Source of the DNA: Castor canadensis
Lineage: Eukaryota; Chordata; Mammalia; Rodentia; Castoridae
Direction of reading: 5' to 3'
Length of the DNA stretch: 64,000 nucleotides
NCBI RefSeq assembly: GCF_047511655.1
Contig: NC_133398.1
Span: forward strand, 40,367,638-40,431,637
Numbering within the stretch: the stretch's first letter is position 1; the number at the start of each line of letters is the position of its first letter. Positions 10,345 to 21,987 of this stretch are shown here, one piece after another. The position numbers and the translations under genes are program-made. The notes below the pieces were generated by a model. It was not told the origin of the DNA and searched no databases. It saw nothing but the letters and a program-made list of their open reading frames with translations.

Positions 10345-10530
10345 AAAGATCCTGAAACCAGAAGACTCAGGTTCAAGTCTGGCACTGAGCTGCATATTCA
10401 GGCAACCATTTACCTTCTCTCTACTTCAGTTTCCTTATCAATTAAAATGTGGTGGTTATAAGGCTTAAAGGAAATGATACGTATGAACTTCTTAGGATGG
10501 TCTTTGACATAGAGTAAGAAATTGGGTAGG
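10345..10530 (+). mobile_element. MIR SINE, sense
   Basis: MIR core-like text is present in order: AGACTCAGGTTCAAGTC, then TTACCTTCTCT...CAGTTTCC near 10410-10435, then TGGTTATAAGGCTTAAAGGAAATGA. It is an ancient, diverged copy. Confidence 0.7.
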
Positions 10531-10713
10531 TAACTGTTTATCACTTGATTTCTTTTCATATCCCAGAGTAAGGTTTTGGTTTTCTTCATTTTGACAAATA
10601 TTTCTTATTATATTAAAATGTAAATATTTCATGTGTTATATTTTAGCTGAGAATGCTGTTATAGTTTCCTTCTCATCATTATTAGTATATAATGAATCAA
10701 GTGGTTTTATTTT

Positions 10714-10805
10714 TTTTTAAATTTTTTGTGGTGCTGGGAGTCAATCCCCAGGCATCACACATGCTAGGCAAACACTTGACCATTGAGATATACTGCCAGC
10801 CCCAC
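10714..10805 (-). mobile_element. ID-type SINE with target duplication
   Basis: Reverse-orientation ID body (GTGGTGCTGGGAGTCAATCC ... ATATACTGCCAGCCCC). Direct repeats AAGTGKTTTTATTTT flank it at 10699-10713 and 10806-10820, 15 bp with one mismatch. Confidence 0.88.
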
Positions 10806-10869
10806 AAGTGTTTTTATTTTGTATATTCATTTTATTACTGACTTTCTTTGTGGATTCTTTTTAGCTTTT

Positions 10870-11550
10870 ATAGATTTTAAGTTAATTTTTTAGATTTCTT
10901 AGGTAGATAATCAGATTAATTGTACATAGTAATTATACTTATTTATAGGACACAATGTATTGTTTCAATGCAGGTATACAATGAGAAATGACCAAATCAG
11001 GATAATTGGCTTATTTATCACCTCAGATATTTCTCATTTCTTCATGTTGGGAGCATTAGAATTCTTCTCTGCTAGTTCTTTTGAAATATTCAATTAATTG
11101 TTGTCAACTGTGGGTATCTTTCTGTGTTATAGAACTTTAGAAATTATTCCTCTTACCAAACAGCACCCTTGTGTCTATTAATCATTCTTTCTCCACCCAC
11201 CTTCCCCCACACCCTTCCAACCTCTTATAACCACTCTTCTATTCTCTATTTCTATGAGATAAACTTTCTGTTTTTCTCACATATAGGTAGGAACACACAG
11301 TATTCTCTTCCTGTGCCTGGCTTACTTCACTGAATACAATGTTCTCCAGTTACATCCATGTTGCTACAGATGACAGAATTTCATTTTCTTATGGCTGAAT
11401 AATATTCTATTCTGTATGTATGCTACATTTTCCATACTCATTCATCTGTTGATGGATGCCTAGGTTGATTCCATATCTTAGTTACCATAAATAGTGCTAT
11501 AACAAACATGCAATTGCAGATGTTTCCTCAACATACTGATGTAAATAATA
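10870..11550 (-). mobile_element. old L1 3' region, antisense
   Basis: The + strand shows antisense L1 landmarks: CCTGTGCCTGGCTTACTTCAC (near 11310, written as on the + strand), ATGGCTGAATAATATTC, and CATTCATCTGTTGATGG. No coding capacity remains. Confidence 0.8.
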
Positions 11551-11552
11551 AT

Positions 11553-11751
11553 TCTAGCTGGGTGCTGGTAGCTCACACCTGTAATCCTAGCTACTCAGGA
11601 GGCAGACATCTGGAGGATCACGGTTGGAAGCCAACCCTGGGCAAATAGTTCACAAGACCCTATCTCAAAAATACCCATCACAAAAAAAGGGCTGGTGGAG
11701 TGGCTCGAGGTATAGGCCCTGACTTTAAATCCCAGTACCACAAAAAAGAAC
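11553..11751 (+). mobile_element. dimeric B1-ID SINE
   Basis: The left unit is 7SL/B1-like (GCTCACACCTGTAATCCTAG ... GACCCTATCTCAAAAA). The right unit is tRNA/ID-like (GGGCTGGTGGAGTGGCTC ... AATCCCAGTACCAC) and ends in an A-rich tail. The B1-ID dimer is one basis for the rodent call. Confidence 0.9.
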
Positions 11752-11869
11752 ATCATGATTCTGTCTTCTTATTTAAATACTATTCTTATTATCCATTCAC
11801 AATATTCATAACTTTAGAATAATAGTGAAGAACAGCACTGAGAACCAGTGTCATAGTCTTCTTCTTAAT

Positions 11870-12530
11870 TTGATAGGAATGTTTCCAGTCCTTTAAATGG
11901 TCTTTTATATTGAAAATATAAACATGCAAAAAAGTGCATAAAATTATGTGTCAGATATTACCACACAAAATTATCATTTTCCCCTTTTGCTCTAGACTCT
12001 TTAATAATAAAATTGTCAGAAAAAGCTGTTGTTTTGTCCCTCTGTCTTTTCCTTTTTCTTCCCTTCATTTTTTCCTCTATTCCATTTATCCCCCTCCTCC
12101 AGAGTAACCTCTGTCCTGAATTTGTTTTTCCCATGTATGTGTATTGCTTATATCCATAATCAATGTACACTACAGTTCTTTCTTTTTAACTGCACGCAAA
12201 TGGCGCAATACTGATTGCATTACTTTGAAATGTTTTTCACTCATTTATGCTTATCAGGTTTATCCATTTGGATGTGTACAGTCCTTGATTATTTATAATA
12301 ACCACTATATTATATTCCATTGTATAAATAAGTTGGTTTTTCAATTTCTTTCCTGAAAGAGTTTTGAATGTTTCACTTTTTCCAAACCTGCATCAATAAA
12401 TCTCTTTGCATACAGCTTAAGTATTTCACCCAGAATGCAATTCTGGGGTTGAAGATATGCTACTAGGAATTGTGTAACTGTCCATGTTGTTCAATAGGTT
12501 TATCCAGTTTCCCCCCTTAACTTCTTGAAT
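11870..12530 (-). mobile_element. old L1 (L1M-type) fragment, antisense
   Basis: Diverged antisense L1 text includes AGAGTAACCTCTGTCCTGAA near 12101, a TATTCCATTGTATAAAT-like site near 12312 and CAATTCTGGGGTTGAAGATA near 12439. No open frame is supported. Confidence 0.6.
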
Positions 12531-12861
12531 TTAATGTTTAAATATTTTTTACTTGGATGCAAATTTTTTCATGGGTATTCACAACTCCAAATCTCCTTAT
12601 TGTACCTCTATAGACTTTTGATAAGGTAGTATTTTTCATTATGGTTATGAATATATAGTTTACATGATAATTTTTATATTTTCTTCAAGCAGTCATGGGG
12701 GGTCTGGTTCTTTGACTATCACTGACTTCAAGCTTGTTATTTTTGCTCTCCATCTTCTACATCCTTACTCTTTTTTCCCTTGCTGGATCTATCCATTTCA
12801 GATCAAGAGGCATTGACATCCTTACCTATGCTTGTGGGTTTGTTCACTTTCTTTCCTTCTG

Positions 12862-12958
12862 TTTTTTTTCTTTTTTTTTCTGCAGTGTTGAAGATCAAAC
12901 CTAGAGTTTCAGACATGCTGGGCAAGTGCTCTGCCTCTGTGGAATATCCCTGGTCTCC
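12862..12958 (-). mobile_element. ID-type SINE, diverged
   Basis: Reverse ID pattern: T-run, CAGTGTTGAAGATCAAACC, GGGCAAGTGCTCTGCC, then a degraded A-box end (ATCCCTGGTCTCC). Confidence 0.7.
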
Positions 12959-13006
12959 ATTTTGCTTTATAATTTGAGATTTGCTTTTGTTTATATGTTT
13001 TATGGA

Positions 13007-13044
13007 TTTATTAGGTTCACAGAGGATAATTCTTATATTTTCTT
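13007..13044. repeat. 38-bp direct repeat, copy 1
   Basis: This 38-bp stretch starting TTTATTAGGTTCAC recurs at 13309-13346 with one mismatch. The second copy lies inside the Tigger-like element. Confidence 0.9.
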
Positions 13045-13230
13045 AGTATGTTATTCCTTTAATTATTAATGTTCCTTAGCTTCCTATTTATTTTCTGTCT
13101 TGAAGTACGCATTTTTTCTGCCATTAGCATTGCTACATTAACTTCATAATAATTGCATTGTATACCAATTTGTATTTTATTTTCACCTTATTGTACATTT
13201 TAGGTGCTTTTCTTATATATAATACATATT

Positions 13231-13695
13231 ATTGTTCCCCTCTGTATGTGGGGGATACTCTAAGAACCCCCAGTCAATGCTTAAAAGCACGGAAAGTACA
13301 AAACCCTATTTATTGGGTTCACAGAGGATAATTCTTATATTTTCTTCTAAAAATATGTCCATAACTATAAAGCTTAATTTATAAATCAGGTGCAGAAAGC
13401 AAATAACAACAAAGACAATAATACAATGGAGCAATTATGACCATACATTGCAATAACATTCGTGAATGTGATCTCTCTCTCCTTCTCTGCCACAATGGAC
13501 AGTTGATCTGACGGCTGGGAAGACTATTAAGTGACTAATGATTGCATAGTGTATACAGTGGGGACAGAGCAGGCTCTCAATGGTGCTGTTTATTTCTGAA
13601 TTTTTCCACTTCATATTTTCAGATTGTGGTGGACTGTGGATAGCTGAAATTGTGGAAAGTCTAACTGTGGATAAGTGTGTGTGGCAGGGGGAGAC
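13231..13695. mobile_element. Tigger-like (pogo) DNA transposon remnant
   Basis: The start (CCCCTCTGTATGTGGGGGATA...AAGAACCCCCAGT) and end (GTGGACTGTGGATAGCTGAAA...GTGGATAAGTG) resemble the paired termini of short non-autonomous Tigger/MER-type elements. It contains no transposase frame. A 38-bp patch at 13309-13346 replaces part of the expected body. Confidence 0.6.
13309..13346. repeat. 38-bp direct repeat, copy 2
   Basis: Starts TTTATTGGGTTCAC and matches 13007-13044 with one difference, 302 bp downstream of copy 1. Confidence 0.9.
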
Positions 13696-14299
13696 GCTAA
13701 TGTAGCTGGATTTTGTTAAATTTTTTCTATATCTTATCTGAAGATTTCTGTTTGCTAATTGGCAAACTCTTACAGGTTTATTTTGTAATTTCCATTTGTT
13801 ATCCCTTTCCTTCATCTTGTTTTCCCATTTATTACCTTCTATTAGTCTGGTAACATTTCTTGTGGTTTTTGTTACCTCTTATTTCAAGTTGGAAGCTATA
13901 AATTCTAAATTTGTCCTCTTACTGATAAAATGATAGCATGGGTCAAACTTTCAAAATTCCTCAAAACTTAAATGGTAAGGGAATAGGTAGATATTTATGT
14001 TATTGGAACATGGAAAACACTCAAAGGCTGTGCCTTTCTGGCTAAAGATGATGAGAGGGATAAGAACTCACACCCCTGAGGCCACAAAGGTAATTAGCAA
14101 TGGTATTATAAGTGACAAGTAACAGAGCACTGAAATATTTATTGTTACTTAGTCGAATTAACTGTTCCAACTCCTTCCCAGACTAACCCACAAATGTAGC
14201 AAGGTGTTGAGGAGGGCTTTCTCTGGGGGTTTGTGATGCATGTTAACCTGCTGACTCAGGTGCACCTGTGCAGAACAACTCAGTTTTATTAAAACTTGT
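13696..14299. other. unassigned sequence
   Basis: No gene or named repeat is recognised. The sequence is moderately AT-rich. Confidence 0.45.
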
Positions 14300-14386
14300 G
14301 TGTGTGTACATGTGTGCTGGGTATTGAACCCAAGGTATTGCGTATGTTAAATACTCACTTTACCACTAAGCTACATCCCCAGCCCT
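14300..14386 (-). mobile_element. ID-type SINE
   Basis: Reverse ID body: GCTGGGTATTGAACCCAAGG ... TTTACCACTAAGCTACATCC, then CCAGCCC. A short GTGT-rich run sits on the tail side. Confidence 0.82.
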
Positions 14387-15829
14387 AATTAAAACATTCT
14401 TAAAAGACATGAAAAAGAAAAAAGAAATTACCTGAGAAAGACCATTAATAGTTATAATGTTGACATTAATATTATTAAGAGCAAACATATGGAGTTTATT
14501 ACTTTACTGTACTCGCTAATAAATTTAGGTTAACTTATGTTCTATTTCCCCTTAGGTTATATTTCTATCTTAGCAGATTTGTTTCCTCACTGTTTAAGTA
14601 ATTTTTATCTTGTACCTTGAGCACACTCCCTTCCTCTTTGCTGTGGGAACTCCATACCACTTGATTTATGGAAATGTTCCTACAGGGTACGTTTACATTG
14701 GCATTTGATAAGGTGCCCCAGAATCATCACTGGCACTATTGTAATTTATGGGCTAATTTCTTGGACCGATATTTCCTACACCAAGAGTACAAACCACCCC
14801 AGGTTCTTCTTCACTGTCTCATGAGACTGGTGTTAATTTGATTTGGATGCCCAGACTACATTACTCTTAACTCTCTCTTCACTTTTGGCTTACTGGGGAT
14901 TTCCATTCCTTTTTTAATGGATCATAGATTCAAGTTTTAAAGTACATTTTCCCCAACATGGAGAAAGAATTATAGTAGGCGAGTCTCAGCTTCTCACTCC
15001 ACCATTTTGACAGAAGCTCTCATTTACCACAGGGGTAACATTCCAGTTTGGCTTCCATGGTCATTATTCATTGGAAACTGCAGTGGTCAGGGTTGTGAAT
15101 GGCTTCACCAAGCCAACAGTCATCTCTCAACCTTTTGACAGCAATGTTTTTCTTTGCCTTTTAATTACATTTCCTTCTTGCTCCAGTGATGGTGCCCTCT
15201 GGATATTCCATTTTCTTTTTTGGCTGCCCTTTGTCAAGATTTTTTTCTCTATTCTCCACACTCTGGGGAAGCTGCCAGAATTAAAATGGAGTCACTTGTA
15301 TCAAACCCTAGCAAACAATAAATAAAACTGGGAGGTCTTAAAGGAGGGAATCTCATACCTGATAATAAGACCTGTTATGAAATACTGCTAGAACCATGAC
15401 CTTGCACAAAACCCATCATTACTTTACATAAAAAGTATTTCTGCAAGGACATCTACCCAGCCACAGCCTGTACAACCTTGAATTGACGCCACCCTTGTTA
15501 CTGGTTTTTGTAGCCAAGGATAATTGTTTCAAAACAACTTGTGTACTCTTTTCATTTTACCTTTAAAATTCTTGTCTTTTGCCTCCACAGATATGCCCAC
15601 ATGTATTCCCATTACAGTGTTCATTCTCAAATAAATTAATTGTCATTGGAGAATCTTTAGTTTGTTATTTTATTGACATATCCTTGACCTAAATGTTGGA
15701 GAGCATCAAGATTTTGTTGTGGGGCTTATCCTCTTTTCTATTTTCTTTCTTCCTGGTGATCTTGTCCAGAATATTTATCAATCACTTTCAAAATCAGATC
15801 TCCAATTGTAACTCTCTCCTAAGTTCAAC
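14387..15829. other. unassigned sequence, possibly an old repeat around 14560-15030
   Basis: No coding sequence is supported. The segment 14560-15030 ends in CTTCTCACTCCACCATTTTG, which resembles the antisense 5' end of an ancient L1. That match is too weak to annotate as such. Confidence 0.4.
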
Positions 15830-16640
15830 ACTCATCTAACATCTTCCCACCTAAGGTCATTGCCTAGACACTCAAATTGCCTCTAAATTTGAAGGGTCCA
15901 AAATAGAATCTGGCTCCTTCTCCTTTCAGAATCTCCCTCTTTCTTCTCCCTACCCTTCCTTATCTCAGGAAAGAGCGTGACCCTCCATCTAGTCGCTTAA
16001 ACTGAAACCCAAGGAGTCATTCTTGATCATCTTTGTTCCTTCAACCCACATCCCATCTGTCTAAGTACTGGCAGTTTTCCCTCCAAAATATCTCCCCTTC
16101 TATTCACTTCTTTCCATATTCACAACCACTCCCATTCTCAATCCACCATCTCCCTATCACCCTCTCAATAGCATTCTACATGGGCTGCCTGCTTCCAATC
16201 ACATCCCACTACAATCCATAAATCTTTGAGTTTTCCTTAAAAATATCAATCAGCTTGAATCCCTGTATCATTAAATCGCTCCAATGGCTTCACAAAGCAT
16301 TTGTATAAAATCAAGTGCCTCACTCTCATCAACAAACCCTTACAATGTCTGAATTTTGTCTCTGATCATACCATTCTCTCTTCTGGTTCACTTTTGCTCT
16401 GACTTTGCTGAGCCTCACTCTTACCCAGTTTATGTCCACCTCCAGGCTTCTGCTCTTCCTCACATGTGAGCCTCCTCTCATCTTTCTGATCTCAACTCAG
16501 ATGTCACTTCCTCCCAACCCCCTGTCTATAGTAGACTGACATTGAGATCCCTCACTCACATTCTGTTGTATAACCTGTTTGTTACTTCCTTGACAGCTCA
16601 TCTCAGAATATAAAATATCTTTTATAGTTTATTGTTTGTC
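15830..16640 (+). mobile_element. L2 LINE fragment, sense
   Basis: Sense L2 text runs through GGAGTCATTCTTGATCATC (reading GVILD in one frame), CAACCCACATCCCATCTGTC, CGCTCCAATGGCTTC, CTTACAATGTCTGAATTTTG and TCAGATGTCACTTCCTCCCA. This is the 3' part of an L2 ORF2. It is ancient and interrupted by stops. Confidence 0.8.
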
Positions 16641-17846
16641 ACCTTTCAGAATAACTAATAAGAACTTGAAAACTAAAAAAATTTTAAAGGTAAGTGTTAG
16701 GTTCACAACAGAAAGTTGTCATATACTATCTCTACTGACACCCCAACCATTGAAAGCAACACAGTAGTACATTTCTTATAATCCATGAACCTGTGTTGAC
16801 ACATCACTACCAGCCAATGGTTTACATTAGGGTTCACTCTTGGAGCTGTGCATTCTATGGGTTTGGACAAATATATACCGACAAGTATTCACCGTTATGT
16901 ATCAGATGGGAAGTTTTATTGCCATAAAGGCCTCTGTACTCTGCCCATCTATTCTTCCTTTCTCTCTGAAAGCTTTTTTAGAGGTTCTAGTAGGTTCTTG
17001 ACTAAAGAACTTTCCTCTGACAGGGAAGTTTGGCCTTTGTTATTGAGCCTGCAACTTCAGGAGGGACGCAGATGGAGTAGTGAGGAAGGAGGGGGACACT
17101 TGCCTATCCAGCCAGATCAACTGAATCAACCCTGCCAATCAATGGAGTTGACGGATGTCATGGACAGACCACTCTCACATTTCTTCCCTACTCCTTTACC
17201 CCTGGAAAACACTGATCCTTAGTTTGCCTTTTTCAGAATGTAATATAGGTGGAATCATATAGTGTGGACCCTTTCAGTGTGACTTCTTTCACTTAGTAAT
17301 AAGAATTTCAGTTTCTTCCATGTCTTTTCATGGCTTGGTAGCTCATTTCTTTTAGCACCTAGTAGTATTCCATTGCATCTACCACAGTTTCTTTGTCTAC
17401 TTTTGGTTGCTTCTAAGTTTTGGCAATTATGGATAAAGCTGCTCTATGCATCAGTGTGAAGGTTTTTGTGTGGACAGAAGTTTTTAATTTATTTGGGTTA
17501 GCACCAAACATCATGAGCCCTGGACTGTAAGTTAAGAGTATGTTTAGTTTTATAACAAACTGCCAAATTGTTTTCCAAAGTGACTGTACCATTTTACATC
17601 CCCATCAACAGTGAATGAAAATTCCCACTGCTCCATTACATTGCCAGCATTTATTATTGTCTATGTTTTGGGTTTTGACCATTTTATTAGGTGTATAGAA
17701 GTATTTCATTTTTATTTTAATTTGCAGTTACCTGATGCATATTATGTTGAACATCTCTGCATATTTGTCATTTGTATGTCTTCTTTGATTTCAGATGTTT
17801 GGCCTATTTTTAAATTGAGTGGTCCACATCTTTATAATTAAATTTT

Positions 17847-17859
17847 AAGAATTTCTGTA
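17847..17859. repeat. target-site duplication of L1 copy 2 (left)
   Basis: AAGAATTTCTGTA here and at 19887-19899 flank the insertion exactly. Upstream TTTT/AAGA matches the preferred L1 endonuclease cut site. Confidence 0.93.
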
Positions 17860-18484
17860 CCTTTTTCAGTTTGCTCATTGTTAGTGTATAGAAATGCTAA
17901 TGATTTTTCTATGTTGAATTTATATCCTGCTACCTTGCTGTAGCTATTGATGATGTCTAGAAGCTTCTGAGTAGAGTTTTTTGGGTCTTTAAGGTATAGG
18001 ATCATGTAATCTGCAAATAGGGATATTTTGACAGTTTCTTTACCTATTTGTATTCCTTTTATTCCTTCTTCTTGCCTAATTTCTCTGGCTAGGAATTCCA
18101 GTACTATGTTGAATAGGAGTGGTGATAGTGAGCATCCTTGTGTGGTTCCTGATTTTAGAGGGAATGGTTACAGTTTTTCTCCATTAAGTGTAATGCTGGC
18201 TGTAGGTTTGTCATATATAGCTCTTATAATGTTGAAGTACTTTCCTTCTATTCCTAGTTTTCTTAGAGCTTTTATCATGAAATGGTGTTGGATCTTATCA
18301 AAGGCTTTTTCTGCATTTATTCAGATGATCACGATGGAGAAATAGCAGCCTCTTCAACAAAAACTGATGGGAAAACTGGTTTAGCAGTCTGCAAAAAACT
18401 GAAACTAGATCCATGTATATCACCCTATACCAATATTAACTCAAAATGGATCAAGGATCTTAATATCAGACCCAAACTCTAAAG

Positions 18485-19384
18485 TTGATACAGGAAAGAG
18501 TAGGAAATACTCTGGAATTAGTAGGTATAGGCAAGAACTTTCTCAACGAAACCCCAGCAGCACAGCAACTAAGAGATAGCATAGATAAATGGGACCTCAT
18601 AAAGCTAAAAAGCTTCTGTTCATCAAAAGAAATGGTCTCTAAACTGAAGAGAACACCCACAGAGTGGGAGAAAATATTTGCCAGCTATACATCAGACAAA
18701 GGACTGGTAACCAGAATATACAGGGAACTTAAAAAACTAAATTCTCCTAAAACTAATGAACCAATAAAGAAATGGGCAAGTGAACTAAACAGAACTTTCT
18801 CAAAAGAAGACATTCTAATGGCCAAAAAACACATGAAAAAATGCTCACCATCTCTAGCAATAAAGGAAATGCAAATTAAAACCACACTAAGATTCCAGCT
18901 CACCCCTGTTAGAATAGCCATCATTAGCAACACCACCAACAACAGGTGTTGGCGAGGATACAGGGAAAAAGGAACCCTCTTACACTGTTGGTGGGAATGT
19001 AAACTAGTACAACCACTCTGGAAAAAAATTTGGAGGCTACTTAAAAATCTAGATATTGATCTACCATTTGATCCAGCAATACCACTCTTGGGGATATACC
19101 CAAAAGACTGTGACACAGGTTACTCCAGAGGCACCTGCACACTCATGTTCATTGTGGCACTATTCACAATAGCCAAGTTATGGAAACAGCCAAGATGCCC
19201 CATCACTGACGAATGGATTAAGAAAATGTGGTATCTATACACAATGGAATTTTATGCAGCCATGAAGAACGAAATGTTATCATTTGCTGGTAAATGGATG
19301 GAATTGGAGAACATCATTCTGAGTGAGGTTAGCCTGGCCCAAAAGACCAAAAATCATATGTTCTCCCTCATATGTGGACATTAG
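18485..19384 (+). pseudogene. L1 ORF2 C-terminal fragment (copy 2)
   Basis: A 299-codon open stretch matches the C-terminal third of L1 ORF2p, including the Cys-rich CWRGY...HCWWEC segment, and ends in MFSLICGH. A one-base loss near 18474 (GACCC against GACCAC in copy 1) separates it from the preceding frame. It carries no reverse transcriptase or endonuclease. It is a 5'-truncated relic, not a gene. Confidence 0.9.
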
Positions 19385-19761
19385 ATCAAGGGCAAACACA
19401 ACAATGGGATTGGACTTTGAGCACATGATAAAAGCGAGAGCACACAAGGGAGGGGTGAGGATAGGTAAGATACCTAAAAAATTAGTTAGCATTTGTTGCC
19501 CTTAATGCAGAGAAACTAAAGCAGATACCTTAAAAGCAACTGAGGCCAATAGGAAAAGGGGACCAGGAACTAGAGAAAAGGTTAGATCAAAAAGAATTAA
19601 CCTAGACGGTAACACCCACGCACAGGAAATTAATGTGAGTCAACTCCCTGTATAGCTATCCTTATCTCAACCAGCAAAAACCTTTGTTCCTTCCTATTAT
19701 GGCTTATACTCTCTCTACAACAAAATTAGAAATAAGGACAAAATAGTTTCTTCTGGGTATT

Positions 19762-19826
19762 GAGGGGGTGGGGGGAGAGAGAGGGGGCGGAGTGGATGGT
19801 AAGGGAGGGGGTGGGGGCAGGGGAAG
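19762..19826 (+). other. G-rich tract in L1 3'UTR (copy 2)
   Basis: Repeated runs of three to six G, equivalent to 6771-6827 of copy 1. Confidence 0.9.
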
Positions 19827-19886
19827 AAATGACCCAATGCACATATGATAATGTTCAATGCATATATGAATAATAAAATTAAAAAA

Positions 19887-19899
19887 AAGAATTTCTGTA
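19887..19899. repeat. target-site duplication of L1 copy 2 (right)
   Basis: AAGAATTTCTGTA, identical to 17847-17859. The host L1 resumes immediately after it. Confidence 0.93.
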
Positions 19900-19935
19900 T
19901 CCTTTGGATCACAGTCCTTTATCAAAGTGTTTTTT

Positions 19936-21088
19936 TTCTCATTCTTTTTTTATTGTTTATTCATTTATTCATATGTGCATACATTGTTTGGGCCATCTCT
20001 CTCCCCTGCCCCCATCCGACCCCCTTCCACTTCCCTCCACCCCCTTGCTTCCAGGCAGAAACTGTTCTGCCCTCTTCTCCAATTTTGTTGAAGAAAAAAT
20101 GTAAGAGATAATAAGAAAGACATAGTGTTTTTGCTAGTTTGAGATAAAGATAGCTATACAGAGAGATTCCTAGCATTGCTTCCATGCACAAGTGTATAAT
20201 ATCCTGAATTGGTTCATCTCTACCAGACCTCTTCAATACTTCCTGGTCACCTTCCCATAGTGGTCTCTGTCAGTTTAAGATTACTTTATTCACTCCACTA
20301 CAGTGGGCACATCAAACACTTTCAAGTTTTAGGTTTCCTTTCCTTTTCCTATTCCTCCTGTACATGTGACCCATGCAATAATATTACTGCATTTGTTTTA
20401 TGTCTAAAGTCTGCATATGAGGGAAAACATATGATTTTTGGCCTTCTGAGCCTGGCTAACTTCACTTAAGGTGATATTTTCCAGTTCCATCCATTTACTT
20501 GTGAATGACAAAATTTCATTCTTCTTCATGGCCGAGTAAAATTCCATTATGTATAAATACCACATTTCTTAATCCATTCGTTGGTAGTGGGGCATCTTGG
20601 CTGTTTCCATAACTTGGCTATTGTGAATAGTGCTGCAATAAACATGGATGTGCAAGTGCCTCTGGAATAACCTGAGTCGCATTCCTTTGGGTATATTCCC
20701 AGGAGTGGTATTGCTGGATCATATGGCAGATCTATGTTTAGTTTTTTTAAGAAGCTTCCATATTGTTTTCCAAAGTGTTTGTACTAGTTTATATTCCCAC
20801 AAGCAGAGTATGGGGGTTCCTTTTCCCCTGCATCCTCACCAACATTTGTTGTTGGTGGTGTTTTTGATGATAGCTATTGTAACAGAAGTGAGGTGGAGTC
20901 TTAATGTGGTTTTGATTTGCATTTCCTTTATGGCCAGGAATGGAGAGCATTTTTTCATATGTGTTTTGGCCATTTGGATTTCTTCCTTTGAAAAAGTTCT
21001 GTTTAGTTCACTTGCACACTGCTTTATTGGTTCATTGATTTGGGAGAGTTTAGTTTTTTGAACTCCCTGTATATTTTGGTTATCAGTT
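19936..21088 (-). mobile_element. L1 copy 3, 5'-truncated, antisense
   Basis: On the minus strand this is the last part of ORF2, the 3'UTR and an A-rich tail. The + strand shows the reverse: T-rich tail, C-rich tract near 20000-20050, then antisense ORF2. The L1 match stops at GACAAAG... of ORF2 (copy 1 near 5706). Flanking CTTTRTCAAAGTGTTTTT at 19918-19935 and 21089-21106 is the likely target duplication (one mismatch), with part shared as microhomology. Several stops interrupt the ORF2 frame. Confidence 0.88.
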
Positions 21089-21160
21089 CTTTGTCAAAGT
21101 GTTTTTGAAAATATTTTCTCCAAGCTTGCGGCTTGTATTATCATTATCTTGGACATTGAC

Positions 21161-21258
21161 TTTTTTTTTTTTTTGTGGTACTGGGGTTTGAACTCAGAAC
21201 CTTCACTTGCTATGCTAAGCAGATGCTTTACCACTTGAACCAGTCCCCCAGCCTTGAC
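21161..21258 (-). mobile_element. ID-like SINE monomer
   Basis: Reverse orientation: a T-run at 21161-21174, GTGGTACTGGGGTTTGAAC, then CTTTACCACTTGAACCAGTC and CCCCAGCC. Imperfect repeats of CTTGGACATTG / CTTGACATTG flank it. It interrupts the host L1. Confidence 0.85.
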
Positions 21259-21660
21259 ATTGCCTTTCACAGAGCAGGATCTTTTAATTTTAATGAAATC
21301 CAAACTTATGAATTATTTCATAGATTATACCTTGGTGTTATATTTAAAAAGTCATTGCCATACCTAAAGTTAATTTGGTTTTCTTCTGGGAACTTTATAG
21401 TCTTGTATTTTACATTTAAGACTGTGATCCATTTTAAGCTGATCTCTGAGACAGGTGTAAGGTCTGTATCTGCATTCATCTTTTTATATGTGGATGTCCA
21501 CCTGTTCCAGCACAATTTTGAGAAGAATGTGTTTACTTCATAATCTTGTCTTTGCTCCTGTGTCAAAGATCACGTGAATATATATTTTTGTGGGTTTGTT
21601 TCTCTCTGCTTGCTCGATTCAATTGATCTACTTGTCTACTTGTTCACCAATGCCACACTG

Positions 21661-21987
21661 GTTTTTTTTTGTGGCTGGAGCTTGAACTCAGGACCTTGTG
21701 CTTGCTAGGCAGGAACTCCACCATTTGGGCTATGCCCCAGCCCTTTTGTGCTTTAGTTATTTTTTGAATAGTATCTTGTGCCTTTGCCTGGGTTTAGCCT
21801 TGGACTGTGATCCTCCTCCTTGTGTTTTCCAAGTAGCTGGGAGGACAGGCATACAATATCACATCTGGCTTATTTATTAAGATCGGGTCTTATTAAGTTT
21901 TTGTCCAGGCTAACTTGAACCACAATCCTCCTATCTATGTCCTCCCAATAGCTTGGATTACAGGCATGAGCTGTTGCTATTGGCTTC
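21661..21987 (-). mobile_element. trimeric B1-B1-ID SINE
   Basis: In the element's own orientation (minus), two B1-like units, each with a GCCTGTAATCC- or GCCTGTCCTCC-like A-box region, precede one ID-like unit. That unit has GGGCTGGGGCATAGCCC and GAGTTCAAGCTCCAG and ends in an A-run (T-run at 21661-21671). It lies inside the old L1. The same architecture recurs at 32867-33130. Confidence 0.85.

Larger units (their letters stand above)
17860..19886 (+). mobile_element. L1 copy 2, 5'-inverted (twin-primed)
   Basis: 17860-18333 is L1 reverse-transcriptase sequence in antisense orientation, matching copy 1 from about 4823 back to about 4355. At 18334 the element switches to sense at the point matching copy 1 position 5343 and runs to an A-tail at 19886. 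About 520 bp of the L1 are missing at the inversion joint. An exact 13-bp target duplication flanks the whole. This is the standard product of twin priming. Confidence 0.95.

Noticed and set aside
17186..17841. Plus-strand frames inside the old L1
   Set aside because: They lie in antisense L1 sequence and show no protein family beyond the L1 shadow.
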